Source of the DNA: Melioribacteraceae bacterium
Lineage (GTDB): Bacteria > Bacteroidota > Ignavibacteria > Ignavibacteriales > Melioribacteraceae
Direction of reading: 5' to 3'
DNA: 8,194 nucleotides
Assembly: GCA_027858595.1 (NCBI GenBank)
Contig: JAQICK010000030.1
Coordinates: 1-8,194 of the forward strand
In this document: positions 1-7,462 of the stretch, piece by piece
How positions within the stretch are numbered: the stretch's first letter is position 1
Layout: each line of letters begins with the position of its first letter
Program-made: the position numbers and the translations under genes
The notes under the pieces: generated by a model
What the model was told of the DNA's origin: nothing
Database searches by the model: none
The model's input: only the letters and a program-made list of their open reading frames with translations

Positions 1-555
1 GCACAATACTCTTTTCTTGTGTTAACCAACTTTGATGATAATGAATTCTCTTGGGAAAAGATTCAGAAAGTATTCCTTGATTTCACATATCTGATAATTC
101 CCTCAAAATTGTCGGCAGATAATATTAATAAAATGAATGGGAAATATGCTATTCTGCTCAATGATGAAATACAGGAAACAAACTATTCACTCAAAGAAAA
201 TTACAGTAAACAAAAACTTATTAACAATATTCGTTCTATTATAATTTCATTCGGAAAAAATAAAACATATTTGATTGATGAATCATCTGCACTTTATAGT
301 TCTAAAATATTTAGTATGCTAAGAGATGAATTAAGCAGTAGAGGAGTAGAATTATTCTCATTGCAAAAATTTTCATTTTTAAAAGGAAATTCGAAGGAAC
401 AATTATATTCTCTATTTGAATTTTATACTACTAGCCTTAAAGGAAAAAAAGGAAAAACATTTTTTGTTGATTTAGATAACTTTATAACGTTGCAACCATC
501 AATTGAAAAACAATTGAAGATGGGAGATAAAGTAGTAGCGGTAGGTTCCGAATAA
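1..555 (+). CDS. Hypothetical protein, 3' part (5' end beyond window); possible degenerate polysaccharide-deacetylase fold
   Basis: The frame is open from base 1 to a TAA stop at 553-555, giving 184 residues; the GTG at 19 is an internal valine (context FLVLTNFDD), not a convincing start, so the gene begins outside the window. No signal peptide or membrane segment is visible in this part. I do not recognise the family firmly. The order of elements (FLVLTNFDD strand; YLIIPSK; YAILLNDEI; helix; TYLIDESS; LRDELSSRGVELF; FSFLKGN; GKTFFVDLD; GDKVVAVGSE at the C-terminus) resembles the divergent polysaccharide deacetylase (YibQ) layout. However, the usual Asp/His metal ligands, for example the NNHxGS block, are not there. 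If the resemblance is real this would be a catalytically dead relative; otherwise it is an unassigned alpha/beta protein. It is the only rightward gene and ends at a shared hairpin. Confidence 0.8.
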   Translation, partial: AQYSFLVLTNFDDNEFSWEKIQKVFLDFTYLIIPSKLSADNINKMNGKYAILLNDEIQETNYSLKENYSKQKLINNIRSIIISFGKNKTYLIDESSALYSSKIFSMLRDELSSRGVELFSLQKFSFLKGNSKEQLYSLFEFYTTSLKGKKGKTFFVDLDNFITLQPSIEKQLKMGDKVVAVGSE

Positions 556-590
556 TTTTTCACATCCGTGTTCAGGATGTGAATAATTAT
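552..590. terminator. Bidirectional hairpin between convergent genes
   Basis: Bases 559-567 (TTCACATCC) pair perfectly with 575-583 (GGATGTGAA) around a 7-base loop. After one T/T mismatch (558 against 584) the pairing continues with 552-557 against 585-590, making 15 pairs in all. The hairpin starts inside the stop region of the rightward gene and lies 5 bases beyond the stop of the leftward M16 gene. This is the position of a shared intrinsic terminator for two converging transcripts. The flanks are A/T-rich, but neither side has a clean run of T, so termination itself is inferred. Confidence 0.65.
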
Positions 591-595
591 AATTT

Positions 596-1963
596 CTACT
601 GATTAATAACTTTCCCGTTTACATCCAATTCCACAATTTTCAAATCAGTGATTTTTTTCAACTGTGGCAAAACCATTTCCCTTTCGCCAACAATAAGATA
701 AATAAGTTCATCAGAGATAATTTTTTCTTTTGCAATTTTTTCAATTTCATCCATTGAACAAGCGATGATTTTTTCAATGTAGTTATCAAAGTAATCTTCT
801 GAAAGCTTATACTTGAGCATTGTAGAAAGGTGATGAGCAATTTGTGAATATGTTTCAAACATTGCTGGAAAACGCTTTACTAAATATGACTTCGTAAATT
901 CAATCTCATCTTTTTTAATTTCAGATTTTAACCCAGTAATTTCTTTGTTAATTTCTGCAATTGCTTCACCAGTATCTTTGCCATTAACAGAAGTGGCAAT
1001 TTCAAAATGACCTGCATTTTTAGAATATGAAAATGCTGAGTTAATTCCATAAGTAAAACCCTTATCTTCACGCAAGTTAAGATTCAGTCTGCTCGAAAAT
1101 TGTCCACCCAAAATAGAATTTGCAATTACTTTTGCAAAGTAATCTGTTTCATTACGCTTGTCAGATAGGTGCCCTATTCTTATCTCAGATTGTGCAGCGT
1201 TTTCTTTGTGAATAAAGTAAAATTGTTGCTTTTGCGTAATAGGAATAATATCATTTTGCTCTTCAATTTTATTTCTATTTGTAGAATTGAAGTGCTTGTT
1301 TAATAAAACATTTAATTCCTTAAGTTCAATATTTCCAACAACAACTAGTTTAGTATTTAGTGGAGTAAAATGTTTTTTATAAAACTCGGTTATATCATAA
1401 TTAGAAATAGAATTTACGTCACCAACATTTCCAATAATTGGATTTTTATAATTTGTTCCATCAAAAATAATATTATCAAAGTTTGAAGTCGCAATGTACG
1501 ATGGGTCATCCTGATGTTGGATGATTGTGGATGCTAATTTTTTTTGTTCACGTATAAAATCATGTTCAGTAAAATTTGGAGATTGATAAACGAGTGAGAA
1601 AAGTTCTAGAGAACGGCTCAAGTTTTCCTTAAGTGTTAGTAGGCTTAAATGAATATTATCGTTATCAGTAGATACGCCGAAAATTGAACCAAGAGATTCA
1701 AACTCATCATCTAGTTGAAGAGAATTAAATTCTCCAGCACCTTCATCAATAAGTAGAGATGTCAAATACGCCAAACCGCTCTTGTTTATTGGGTCAAACT
1801 TACTTCCAGCATTTACGAGCATATTTAACTGTACAAGGGGAAGATTGTTTTTTTGAACAAAAAACACTTCCAAGCCATTATCTAAAACAAAATTATTAAA
1901 CTTTGGAAGATGGAATTCAATTGTTCCATTTGTCTGCGGAGGACTATTGCGTTCAGTTTTCAT
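596..1963 (-). CDS. M16 peptidase family protein, non-catalytic subunit (Arg/Tyr type)
   Basis: This is a 455-residue two-domain protein of the M16B (pitrilysin/mitochondrial processing peptidase-like) family. The N-terminal M16 domain starts at about residue 25 (LDNGLEVFF) and the C-terminal domain spans about 190-380. Where active members have HxxEH this protein has Y66, S69 and L70 (GLAYLTSLLIDEG), so it cannot bind the catalytic zinc. It keeps the glycine-rich stretch and the R298...Y305 pair (LREDKGFTYGI) that in M16B heterodimers comes from the non-catalytic partner and helps bind the substrate. The start at 1963 (MKTERNSP) is chosen because AAAGGAG lies 7 bases before it; a start at 1999 would add 12 residues read out of frame from the upstream gene. 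The gene overlaps that catalytic M16 gene by 11 bases. No signal peptide is visible, so the protein is probably cytosolic. Confidence 0.9.
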   Translation of the reverse strand: MKTERNSPPQTNGTIEFHLPKFNNFVLDNGLEVFFVQKNNLPLVQLNMLVNAGSKFDPINKSGLAYLTSLLIDEGAGEFNSLQLDDEFESLGSIFGVSTDNDNIHLSLLTLKENLSRSLELFSLVYQSPNFTEHDFIREQKKLASTIIQHQDDPSYIATSNFDNIIFDGTNYKNPIIGNVGDVNSISNYDITEFYKKHFTPLNTKLVVVGNIELKELNVLLNKHFNSTNRNKIEEQNDIIPITQKQQFYFIHKENAAQSEIRIGHLSDKRNETDYFAKVIANSILGGQFSSRLNLNLREDKGFTYGINSAFSYSKNAGHFEIATSVNGKDTGEAIAEINKEITGLKSEIKKDEIEFTKSYLVKRFPAMFETYSQIAHHLSTMLKYKLSEDYFDNYIEKIIACSMDEIEKIAKEKIISDELIYLIVGEREMVLPQLKKITDLKIVELDVNGKVINQ

Positions 1964-3233
1964 TGTTATTCTCCTTTGGAACAATCTGTAACTCAACAAA
2001 ATTATTGGATAAATATTTGTTGGCTACATCTTTTATTTCTTTTGAGTTTAATTTTTGGAATCTTCCTAAATCATAGTTCAATGAATTTGGTTCGCCCAAA
2101 TTAGTGTTATAGTTATTTATTTGGTTTACTATAGAATTTAAATTTTGCAAAGTATAAATAAAGGATGATTTCACAGTATTGATAGAACGTTTAAGTTCTT
2201 TTTCTGTAATTCCATCGTCCATTACTTTTTTTAGTTCAAGAAGTATCTCTGTTTTTAATACTTCTAAGTCCACGCCAGGCTTTGCGGTTGCGATTACTAT
2301 GAACATCCCTGTTAAGTTGGCAGAGTATTGGAAAGTTGAAATATCTTGAGCAATCTGTTTATCGAAAACAAGTGATTTAAAAAGTCGCCCATTTTTTGAT
2401 CCTGTTAGAATATCGGATAATACATCTAGAGTTGCATCATCAGTGTCATATAATTTTGCTGTTTCCCAAGTTAAATAAAGTTTTGAAAGTTGAACATTAT
2501 CCTGATGAATAATTTTTTTGTTCTCAGTTAATTCAGCTTTAGGAATTGAAATTTTAGGAATTGGTTCTCCTGTAGGAATTTCGTCAAAATATTTTTTTAC
2601 TAGCTCCAACGTAGAAGCGTATTCAATATCGCCTCCAATTACTAGACTTGCATTGTTTGGCGAATAATATGTTTTGAAAAAACTACGAACATCATTTAAT
2701 TCAAATTTTTCAATGTCTTTCATCCAGCCAATTGTGGGCCAATGATAAGGATGGTTTTCTGGAAAAAGATTTGAAAATATAATTTCCCATGATAATCCAT
2801 AAGGCTGATTGTCGTATCTTTGACGTCGTTCGTTCATCACAACGTCTTTTTGGTTGTCCAACTTATCTTGAGTTAATGCTTCAAGTAGAAAACCCATTCT
2901 GTCAGATTCAAGCCACAGTGCAAGCTCAAGTGAATTTGCTGGAACAGTTTCATAATAATTTGTTCCATCAAAACTTGTGGAGCCGTTCAAATTTCCACCA
3001 GCCTCTTCGATAAATTTGAAATGCTTTTCTTTCGGAACATTCATAGAACCTTGAAACATCATGTGTTCAAAGAGATGTGCAAAGCCTGTTTTTCCATTGG
3101 TCTCATTTGCTGAACCAACTTTATACCACAGGTTTACTGATACTATGGGAAGACTTTTGTCTTGGTAAAGAACTACTTCAAGTCCATTCTCTAAAATATG
3201 TTTTTCATATTTAATATTTAAAATATCATTCAT
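1953..3233 (-). CDS. M16 family zinc metallopeptidase, catalytic subunit
   Basis: This 426-residue protein has the size and two-domain layout of M16B peptidases. The inverted zinc motif HxxEH is H53-L-F-E56-H57 (GFAHLFEHMMFQG), with E56 as the general base, and the third ligand is E135 in the VVMNERR block about 77 residues later. The region around GGNLNGSTSFDGTNYYE is also typical of active members. In the C-terminal domain the glycine-rich loop is present (LTGSKNGRLFKSL), but the Arg/Tyr substrate-binding pair is replaced (LVFDKQIAQDI). The enzyme therefore probably needs the partner encoded just downstream. The start ATG is the only reasonable one; no Shine-Dalgarno site precedes it. No signal peptide is visible (MNDILNIKYEKH), which suggests a cytosolic oligopeptidase or processing role. 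The substrate cannot be told from sequence. Confidence 0.95.
   Translation of the reverse strand: MNDILNIKYEKHILENGLEVVLYQDKSLPIVSVNLWYKVGSANETNGKTGFAHLFEHMMFQGSMNVPKEKHFKFIEEAGGNLNGSTSFDGTNYYETVPANSLELALWLESDRMGFLLEALTQDKLDNQKDVVMNERRQRYDNQPYGLSWEIIFSNLFPENHPYHWPTIGWMKDIEKFELNDVRSFFKTYYSPNNASLVIGGDIEYASTLELVKKYFDEIPTGEPIPKISIPKAELTENKKIIHQDNVQLSKLYLTWETAKLYDTDDATLDVLSDILTGSKNGRLFKSLVFDKQIAQDISTFQYSANLTGMFIVIATAKPGVDLEVLKTEILLELKKVMDDGITEKELKRSINTVKSSFIYTLQNLNSIVNQINNYNTNLGEPNSLNYDLGRFQKLNSKEIKDVANKYLSNNFVELQIVPKENNNEN
1971..1977 (-). promoter_or_regulatory. Ribosome binding site deciding the start of the non-catalytic M16 gene
   Basis: On the minus strand the sequence reads AAAGGAG, then a 7-base spacer (AATAACA), then ATG at 1963-1961. 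The site lies inside the last codons of the upstream catalytic M16 gene, whose TGA is at 1955-1953. It settles the start in favour of MKTERN and suggests translational coupling of the two subunits. Confidence 0.8.
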
Positions 3234-3272
3234 GTTTATTTCTAAATTAACTGATTAAAATAATTTAAGGTG

Positions 3273-3280
3273 TAAAGATA
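3273..3280 (-). promoter_or_regulatory. Possible -7 element for the M16 gene pair
   Basis: On the minus strand TATCTTTA lies about 40 bases before the start codon of the catalytic M16 gene. It differs by one base from the TAnnTTTG -7 consensus known in Bacteroidota. Only a weak T-rich match (TTTTTC) lies about 20 bases further upstream, so this is a tentative call. Confidence 0.25.
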
Positions 3281-3328
3281 GACTAAGTGGTTGAGAAAAA
3301 CATTAAAATATCCTTGTGTTAAATTGTC

Positions 3329-3353
3329 ATGGTCTAAATATGTGATAGACCGT
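3329..3353. repeat. Inverted repeat in the M16/ENPP spacer
   Basis: ATGGTCTA (3329-3336) faces TAGACCGT (3346-3353) across a 9-base loop: six perfect pairs (GGTCTA/TAGACC), then one T-G wobble and a closing A-T. It sits about 95 bases upstream of the catalytic M16 start. No T-run follows on either strand, so it does not look like a simple terminator; it could be an operator or part of a structured RNA. Confidence 0.45.
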
Positions 3354-3503
3354 CATTATCGGATATCATATGATTACATTATTCGACGACAGGTTTAAGA
3401 GGGAATCTATCAAAATATATTAGACTATGAAGGGATGATTTTGGCAGAGCATTTCTCATGAAATACTCGGGACAGCGAGAATGATATTACTAATTAGTTA
3501 AAA

Positions 3504-4727
3504 CTATTTTAATAAATACTCAATTCTCTCTGCCTTCCCATCAATATTGGGGTTTGGAGCAATGCTAAATATTTTACATAACAGTGGATATATATCAATA
3601 TTCCAAAGTGAACCAGTCTTGAATCCTTCTTTGAAGTTTGGTCCTACACCAACAAAAATTCCGTGCATGTCAATATTGTTATTTTCAAAGCCGTGATTTC
3701 CTTTGCTATCATACTTGCTCATATTTAATATTTGTTTGTCGTCAACAATTGACCACCCAAGATCTGCAACTAAAAGTAACGAATAGATGTTTTCATTTTT
3801 ATTGAAAAAATAATACTCAGGCATGTTCTCTTTTGTATATACCTTAAAGTGGTCTTGGCTTCCTTTCAATCTTGAATAAACAGAATCGTAATCATTGGTG
3901 TTTGGTTCAATCATAGCAAGGGGTCTAGAGCCACCAAGCTTATAGTCGAGTCCAGCAAGGATTTTCTCAACATTAATAGTTCTATCAGAATTAATTTCTG
4001 TCATTCCATGATCTGAAACAAAAACAATATTCAAACTATCTTTCATTCCTATTTTAGAAAGCTTGTTGTTTAAATATCCAACCAATGTATCTAACCGTTG
4101 TATTGATTGATTTATTTCTGGAGAGTTCGGCCCAAACTCATGTCCATAAGAATCTGTATCATGAAAATAAAGAGTTATAAAATGGGGACGTTCACTTTGT
4201 GGTAATTGCAGCCAATTCATTACTCCATCAATCCGTTCTCTGTAGGGCAAATTGTGTCCGTATTTCTTATAATAAGTTGGTCTTCTATTCTTGTCGTTTA
4301 ATTCCGAGCCAGGCCAGAAGAAACTAGCCGTAGTAATATTATTATTTTCAGCAGTTGTCCAAAACGCTTCTCCCTTATACCATTTAGGATTACGAACAGC
4401 AGATGAATCGCTCAGTTGATATATTTCTCCATCACTAATATCTTCAAACTTGTTGAAAATTATTCCATGATTTTCAGCATGCATACCTGTAATTATGGAA
4501 AGGTGATTTGGGAAAGTCTTACTTGGATATACAGGGCGTAGCGATGAGGCTCTTACTCCGTTCGTAATAACTTCTTCTAAGTTGGGAGTAATATTCCGAT
4601 TCAGATAATCCCAACGGAATCCATCAAAAGAAACAAGCAAAACGTATGGTTGTTTTTGAGCGATTGTAACAGAAGCGAAAAATAATGCTACAAATAGTAG
4701 AAGTTTTCTATAAGATAATAATTTCAT
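3504..4727 (-). CDS. Secreted ectonucleotide pyrophosphatase/phosphodiesterase (ENPP) family protein
   Basis: This 407-residue enzyme of the alkaline phosphatase superfamily has two metal ions and splits phosphodiester or pyrophosphate bonds, typically of nucleotides or phospholipid head groups. A signal peptide is clear (MKLLSYRK, hydrophobic core 9-20, likely cut after TIA23), so it works in the periplasm or outside. The residues of the family are all visible: metal ligand D35 (LLVSFDGFRWD), nucleophile T71 (PSKTFPNHLSIITG), N92 in the NHGIIFN block, D192 and H196 (DTDSYGHEFGP), D239-H240 (VFVSDHGM) and H345 (GNHGFEN). Length fits bacterial NPPs and the C-terminal LLCKIFSI-PNPNIDG block is also normal. 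No Shine-Dalgarno site is seen before the ATG. It lies 115 bases downstream of the TonB receptor gene on the same strand and may share its transcript. The exact substrate cannot be read from the sequence. Confidence 0.93.
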   Translation of the reverse strand: MKLLSYRKLLLFVALFFASVTIAQKQPYVLLVSFDGFRWDYLNRNITPNLEEVITNGVRASSLRPVYPSKTFPNHLSIITGMHAENHGIIFNKFEDISDGEIYQLSDSSAVRNPKWYKGEAFWTTAENNNITTASFFWPGSELNDKNRRPTYYKKYGHNLPYRERIDGVMNWLQLPQSERPHFITLYFHDTDSYGHEFGPNSPEINQSIQRLDTLVGYLNNKLSKIGMKDSLNIVFVSDHGMTEINSDRTINVEKILAGLDYKLGGSRPLAMIEPNTNDYDSVYSRLKGSQDHFKVYTKENMPEYYFFNKNENIYSLLLVADLGWSIVDDKQILNMSKYDSKGNHGFENNNIDMHGIFVGVGPNFKEGFKTGSLWNIDIYPLLCKIFSIAPNPNIDGKAERIEYLLK

Positions 4728-4842
4728 AAGGGTTTCACTTGAGACTAATTGAAAAATTTAATAACACAAAATATCAAAAGAATTAACCTTAAACATGAAT
4801 TCATAATAGGGTGCTATTAGTTCCATAATATTTAATACACAT

Positions 4843-7410
4843 TTAAAACGAAATTGCTATACTAATATTCCACCAACGCTCTCTGCCATACCACACAAGA
4901 GCATTCTGTTTTGAATGGTCAGTTCCATCTATTGCATCAATAATATAACTGTTATTATTGAATGCGTTGAATAGATTGAAAGTCAAATCTATGTTATTTA
5001 TAAATAAATTGTTAAATGAGTATTCTATTCCAAAATGAAAATTAGCAATTGAATAATTTGGGAGTTTCCAACTATTTACTCCTTCTTCATTTTGATCCTC
5101 ACGTGCAGTAAAATCAAATTGTGCGTATTGATTTGCAATGTAGTTAACCTCAGGTTTAACAAAAACACTGAGGTTACTATTAACTTTTCGGCTATATACA
5201 AATGCTAAATTTGCTGTAGTCATAGGAAAGCGAGGAAGAAATGTATCATTTACATAACTAGTTGAGTATTCAACATTTGTTGGATTATCCTCGGGCGATT
5301 TTGCAGTAATTGCATTACTTGTAAAAATATTTTCGGAAATGGATAACATCCCAATTGCACTAAAATTTGTATTAATAATATATTTAGATTCTAACTCAAG
5401 CCCCATATGCCTTGAATCTGCACCAGAAATATTATAAAAGAAAAATTGTCCAGTAGTCCAATCCTGTTGGGTTTTATTAAAGGCTTTGTTCTTCCAGATT
5501 GTATAAAATGTGTTAATGTTTAAGAGAAAATTATTTTTATTAAAACCATAACCCAACTCAACACTTAGCACATCTTCGTTAGTAACATTATTGAACTTTT
5601 TATTGCTGAAATCGAAAACATTATAAGCGAGTGGGGGTTTAGATATAATTCCAAAATTAAGATAAATATTATTATGTAGATTAAAATTATGGTTTAGCCC
5701 ACTCTTAAGAGAATATCCTAAAAAATTCTCCCAGCCAGTCTCTCTATTGGGGTCGTTAATTACATAGTTAAAATAATCAATACGATTATAACTAGTGTGG
5801 GAAAGGGTAGTGTTGATGTAGAAAGAATACAATTTATTGTTAAACTCGTATTGAATAAATCCACCAAAATGTTTTGCAAAACTATCGGCATCAAAATCAA
5901 TTTTATCACCTTCATAAAGTGGATACTCATTCATGTTGTCAAATCCAGCCCAGCCTATTGTGTAATCGCCACCAAGTAAATTACTTACTCTCTGATTGTT
6001 GTTAGCCTTGTAGTACCTATAATCAATTCCAAAAGTGAAAGTAGAATAATTAGTAGAATATTTCATGGTTGAAAGAAATCCGAACCATTGATGAGTGTGA
6101 TCAAAAAATCGAAGAGCATTTTCAGTTTTGTTCAATGTTGAGCTGAATGCAGAATCTATATTATTTGAATTGTGTTGGTATTCCTTATCAAAATCTATTT
6201 GTCCATCAACAGTTATTCCAAATGCAACCCACGGGGGGACAGTTCCACCACCTTTACCTGGAACAAAATAGAGTAGATTTGACATTAGAAGGTTACCGTT
6301 TATTTGCCAATTATGGTTTAAGTTTATTGTAGGATTGTGGTATTCGTTATCTCTAATATTTAATGGTTCGCCTTGCAAAAATCCCCAATCGGCATTATAG
6401 CGTTTGCCTCGTTGCTCCCAAGTGGAAATGCTCTGAAGCGTCATGCGTTGCCCATGTTCTTGCGGAGATCCAATAGCTTGAAGTTCCAGTGAGTGGTTTC
6501 CAAATATCCCACCAACGCCGAGATAGTATGTGTATTCACTAAGCGGCGTTTGGTCTGCATATCCGTCCCAAGTTTTTTTACTTAGCAAACCAGTAATTGC
6601 AAACTTGCCTGGAATAATATGATTGTTAAACGCTACAGAAAATTTTCTAAAATTATCAGCACCAATTTCTGAGCGGACTTTTACAAAATTGTTGTTGGAG
6701 TTAACACCAACAGTCTGGATATTAACCAAGCCACCAACAGCCGTTGATGAATATGGATTTGCAGTGAGCCCACGTTGCACTTGAATGTTCTCGACAACAT
6801 CACTAATCCCTGACCAATTTGACCAATAGACTTCACCGTTTTCTGGATTGTTTATAGGAATTCCATTAATCATTACAGCAAAATGAGTGTGTTCAAATCC
6901 ACGCATATTCATTCGTAAATCGCCAGTTCCGCCACCTTGTTGCGAAATAAAAATACTAGGAGTTGATTGCAAAATATGAGGCACATCTTGCGAGCCGAGT
7001 TCTCGTTCCACATCTCTGTTTGATTTCTCAGAAAAGGCGATAGGAGTTTCGCGTAATTCCGCTCTACTAGCTTTTACAATTGTTTCACTTAAAAGAATAT
7101 CTTCCGGATGAAGTTCAAAATTTAGATTGAAATTATTTTCTAAATTAATTTTTTCAGTGACTGTCTTAAATCCAACAAAAGAAGCACTTATGCTCAAATT
7201 ATTTTCATTGAGATTTTCAATTAAGTAAAATCCGTTTGCATTGGTAATTGTGCCAATGTCTAATTGTTCAATAAAAATGTTACAGTTTGGTAAGGGTAAT
7301 GTGGTTTCTGAGTTAGTAACCGTTCCTTTAAGAGTTAAAGTTTGTGAGTTTGCAATTGTTGCAAAAAGTAAAATGAGGAGAATTCCCCAATAAGATAATT
7401 TGTTGTACAC
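4843..7410 (-). CDS. TonB-dependent outer-membrane receptor with CarboxypepD_reg-like domain
   Basis: The 855-residue protein starts with a signal peptide (core GILLILLFATIA at 9-20, cut near S22). A carboxypeptidase-regulatory-like beta-sandwich follows (about 25-105: LKGTVTNSETTLPLPNCNIF, GFYLIENL, SASFVGFKTV), as is usual in Bacteroidota receptors. A TonB-box-like LLSETIVKAS lies near 106-115. The plug domain is about 117-235 (MRGFEHTHFAVMINGIPINN; VVENIQVQRG; AVGGLVNIQT), and the 22-strand type barrel runs to the end, closing with an aromatic C-terminus (WWNISIAISF). It imports a ligand across the outer membrane with TonB/ExbBD energy. The start is GTG, supported by GGAAAGGA 8 bases upstream; no in-frame ATG exists before the preceding stop. 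Neighbours are a secreted ENPP phosphodiesterase downstream and RsmE upstream. The ligand is unknown: no siderophore or vitamin genes or riboswitch are present. Confidence 0.94.
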   Translation of the reverse strand: MYNKLSYWGILLILLFATIANSQTLTLKGTVTNSETTLPLPNCNIFIEQLDIGTITNANGFYLIENLNENNLSISASFVGFKTVTEKINLENNFNLNFELHPEDILLSETIVKASRAELRETPIAFSEKSNRDVERELGSQDVPHILQSTPSIFISQQGGGTGDLRMNMRGFEHTHFAVMINGIPINNPENGEVYWSNWSGISDVVENIQVQRGLTANPYSSTAVGGLVNIQTVGVNSNNNFVKVRSEIGADNFRKFSVAFNNHIIPGKFAITGLLSKKTWDGYADQTPLSEYTYYLGVGGIFGNHSLELQAIGSPQEHGQRMTLQSISTWEQRGKRYNADWGFLQGEPLNIRDNEYHNPTINLNHNWQINGNLLMSNLLYFVPGKGGGTVPPWVAFGITVDGQIDFDKEYQHNSNNIDSAFSSTLNKTENALRFFDHTHQWFGFLSTMKYSTNYSTFTFGIDYRYYKANNNQRVSNLLGGDYTIGWAGFDNMNEYPLYEGDKIDFDADSFAKHFGGFIQYEFNNKLYSFYINTTLSHTSYNRIDYFNYVINDPNRETGWENFLGYSLKSGLNHNFNLHNNIYLNFGIISKPPLAYNVFDFSNKKFNNVTNEDVLSVELGYGFNKNNFLLNINTFYTIWKNKAFNKTQQDWTTGQFFFYNISGADSRHMGLELESKYIINTNFSAIGMLSISENIFTSNAITAKSPEDNPTNVEYSTSYVNDTFLPRFPMTTANLAFVYSRKVNSNLSVFVKPEVNYIANQYAQFDFTAREDQNEEGVNSWKLPNYSIANFHFGIEYSFNNLFINNIDLTFNLFNAFNNNSYIIDAIDGTDHSKQNALVWYGRERWWNISIAISF

Positions 7411-7418
7411 TTCATATA

Positions 7419-7426
7419 TCCTTTCC
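7419..7426 (-). promoter_or_regulatory. Ribosome binding site supporting the GTG start of the receptor gene
   Basis: The minus strand reads GGAAAGGA, then 8 bases, then GTG at 7410-7408. An ATG at 7415-7413 lies only 3 bases from the site and in a different frame that stops after 26 codons, so the GTG is preferred. Confidence 0.7.
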
Positions 7427-7454
7427 GATATACTATTTTTATAAATTGTTTATG

Positions 7455-7462
7455 CAAATTTA
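7455..7462 (-). promoter_or_regulatory. Likely -7 promoter element of the receptor gene
   Basis: TAAATTTG on the minus strand matches the Bacteroidota -7 consensus TAnnTTTG exactly and lies 44 bases before the GTG start. A clear TTG -33 element at the usual distance is not visible. The position indicates that the receptor gene has its own promoter in the 132-base gap after rsmE. Confidence 0.45.

Larger units (their letters stand above)
3234..3503. other. Structured intergenic spacer of 270 bases
   Basis: The part next to the M16 start (to about 3328) is very AT-rich and likely holds the M16 promoter. From about 3331 to 3480 the G+C content is 55 of 150 bases (37 percent), as high as or higher than the coding DNA around it. 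This part carries the inverted repeat at 3329-3353, the palindrome ATCATATGAT (3365-3374), the short stem ATTTC/GAAAT (3451-3464) and the palindrome ACTAATTAGT (3489-3498). I find no convincing open reading frame: the longest rightward stretch of interest is 24 codons (3349-3420). It may hold a small RNA, a dispersed intergenic repeat or a gene relic. No clear terminator for the ENPP gene is visible. Confidence 0.5.

Noticed and set aside
1964..1999. Longer start (MLSYRLFQRRIT) for the non-catalytic M16 gene
   Set aside because: These codons lie in another frame of the catalytic gene, and the strong AAAGGAG site points to the ATG at 1963.
1910..3013. Short rightward open frames of 64 and 74 codons inside the M16 genes
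   Set aside because: They are antisense to strongly conserved peptidase sequence and show no family likeness or ribosome site.
3349..3420. 24-codon rightward open stretch in the M16/ENPP spacer as a small gene
   Set aside because: It has no ribosome site, is very short and shows no recognisable domain; kept only as part of the unexplained spacer.
4804..4819. Small inverted repeat TAATAG/CTATTA after the receptor gene
   Set aside because: The stem is only six mostly A-T pairs with no T-run; it is too weak to call a terminator.
5797..6332. Two rightward open frames of about 60 codons inside the receptor gene
   Set aside because: They are antisense shadows of the beta-barrel coding sequence.
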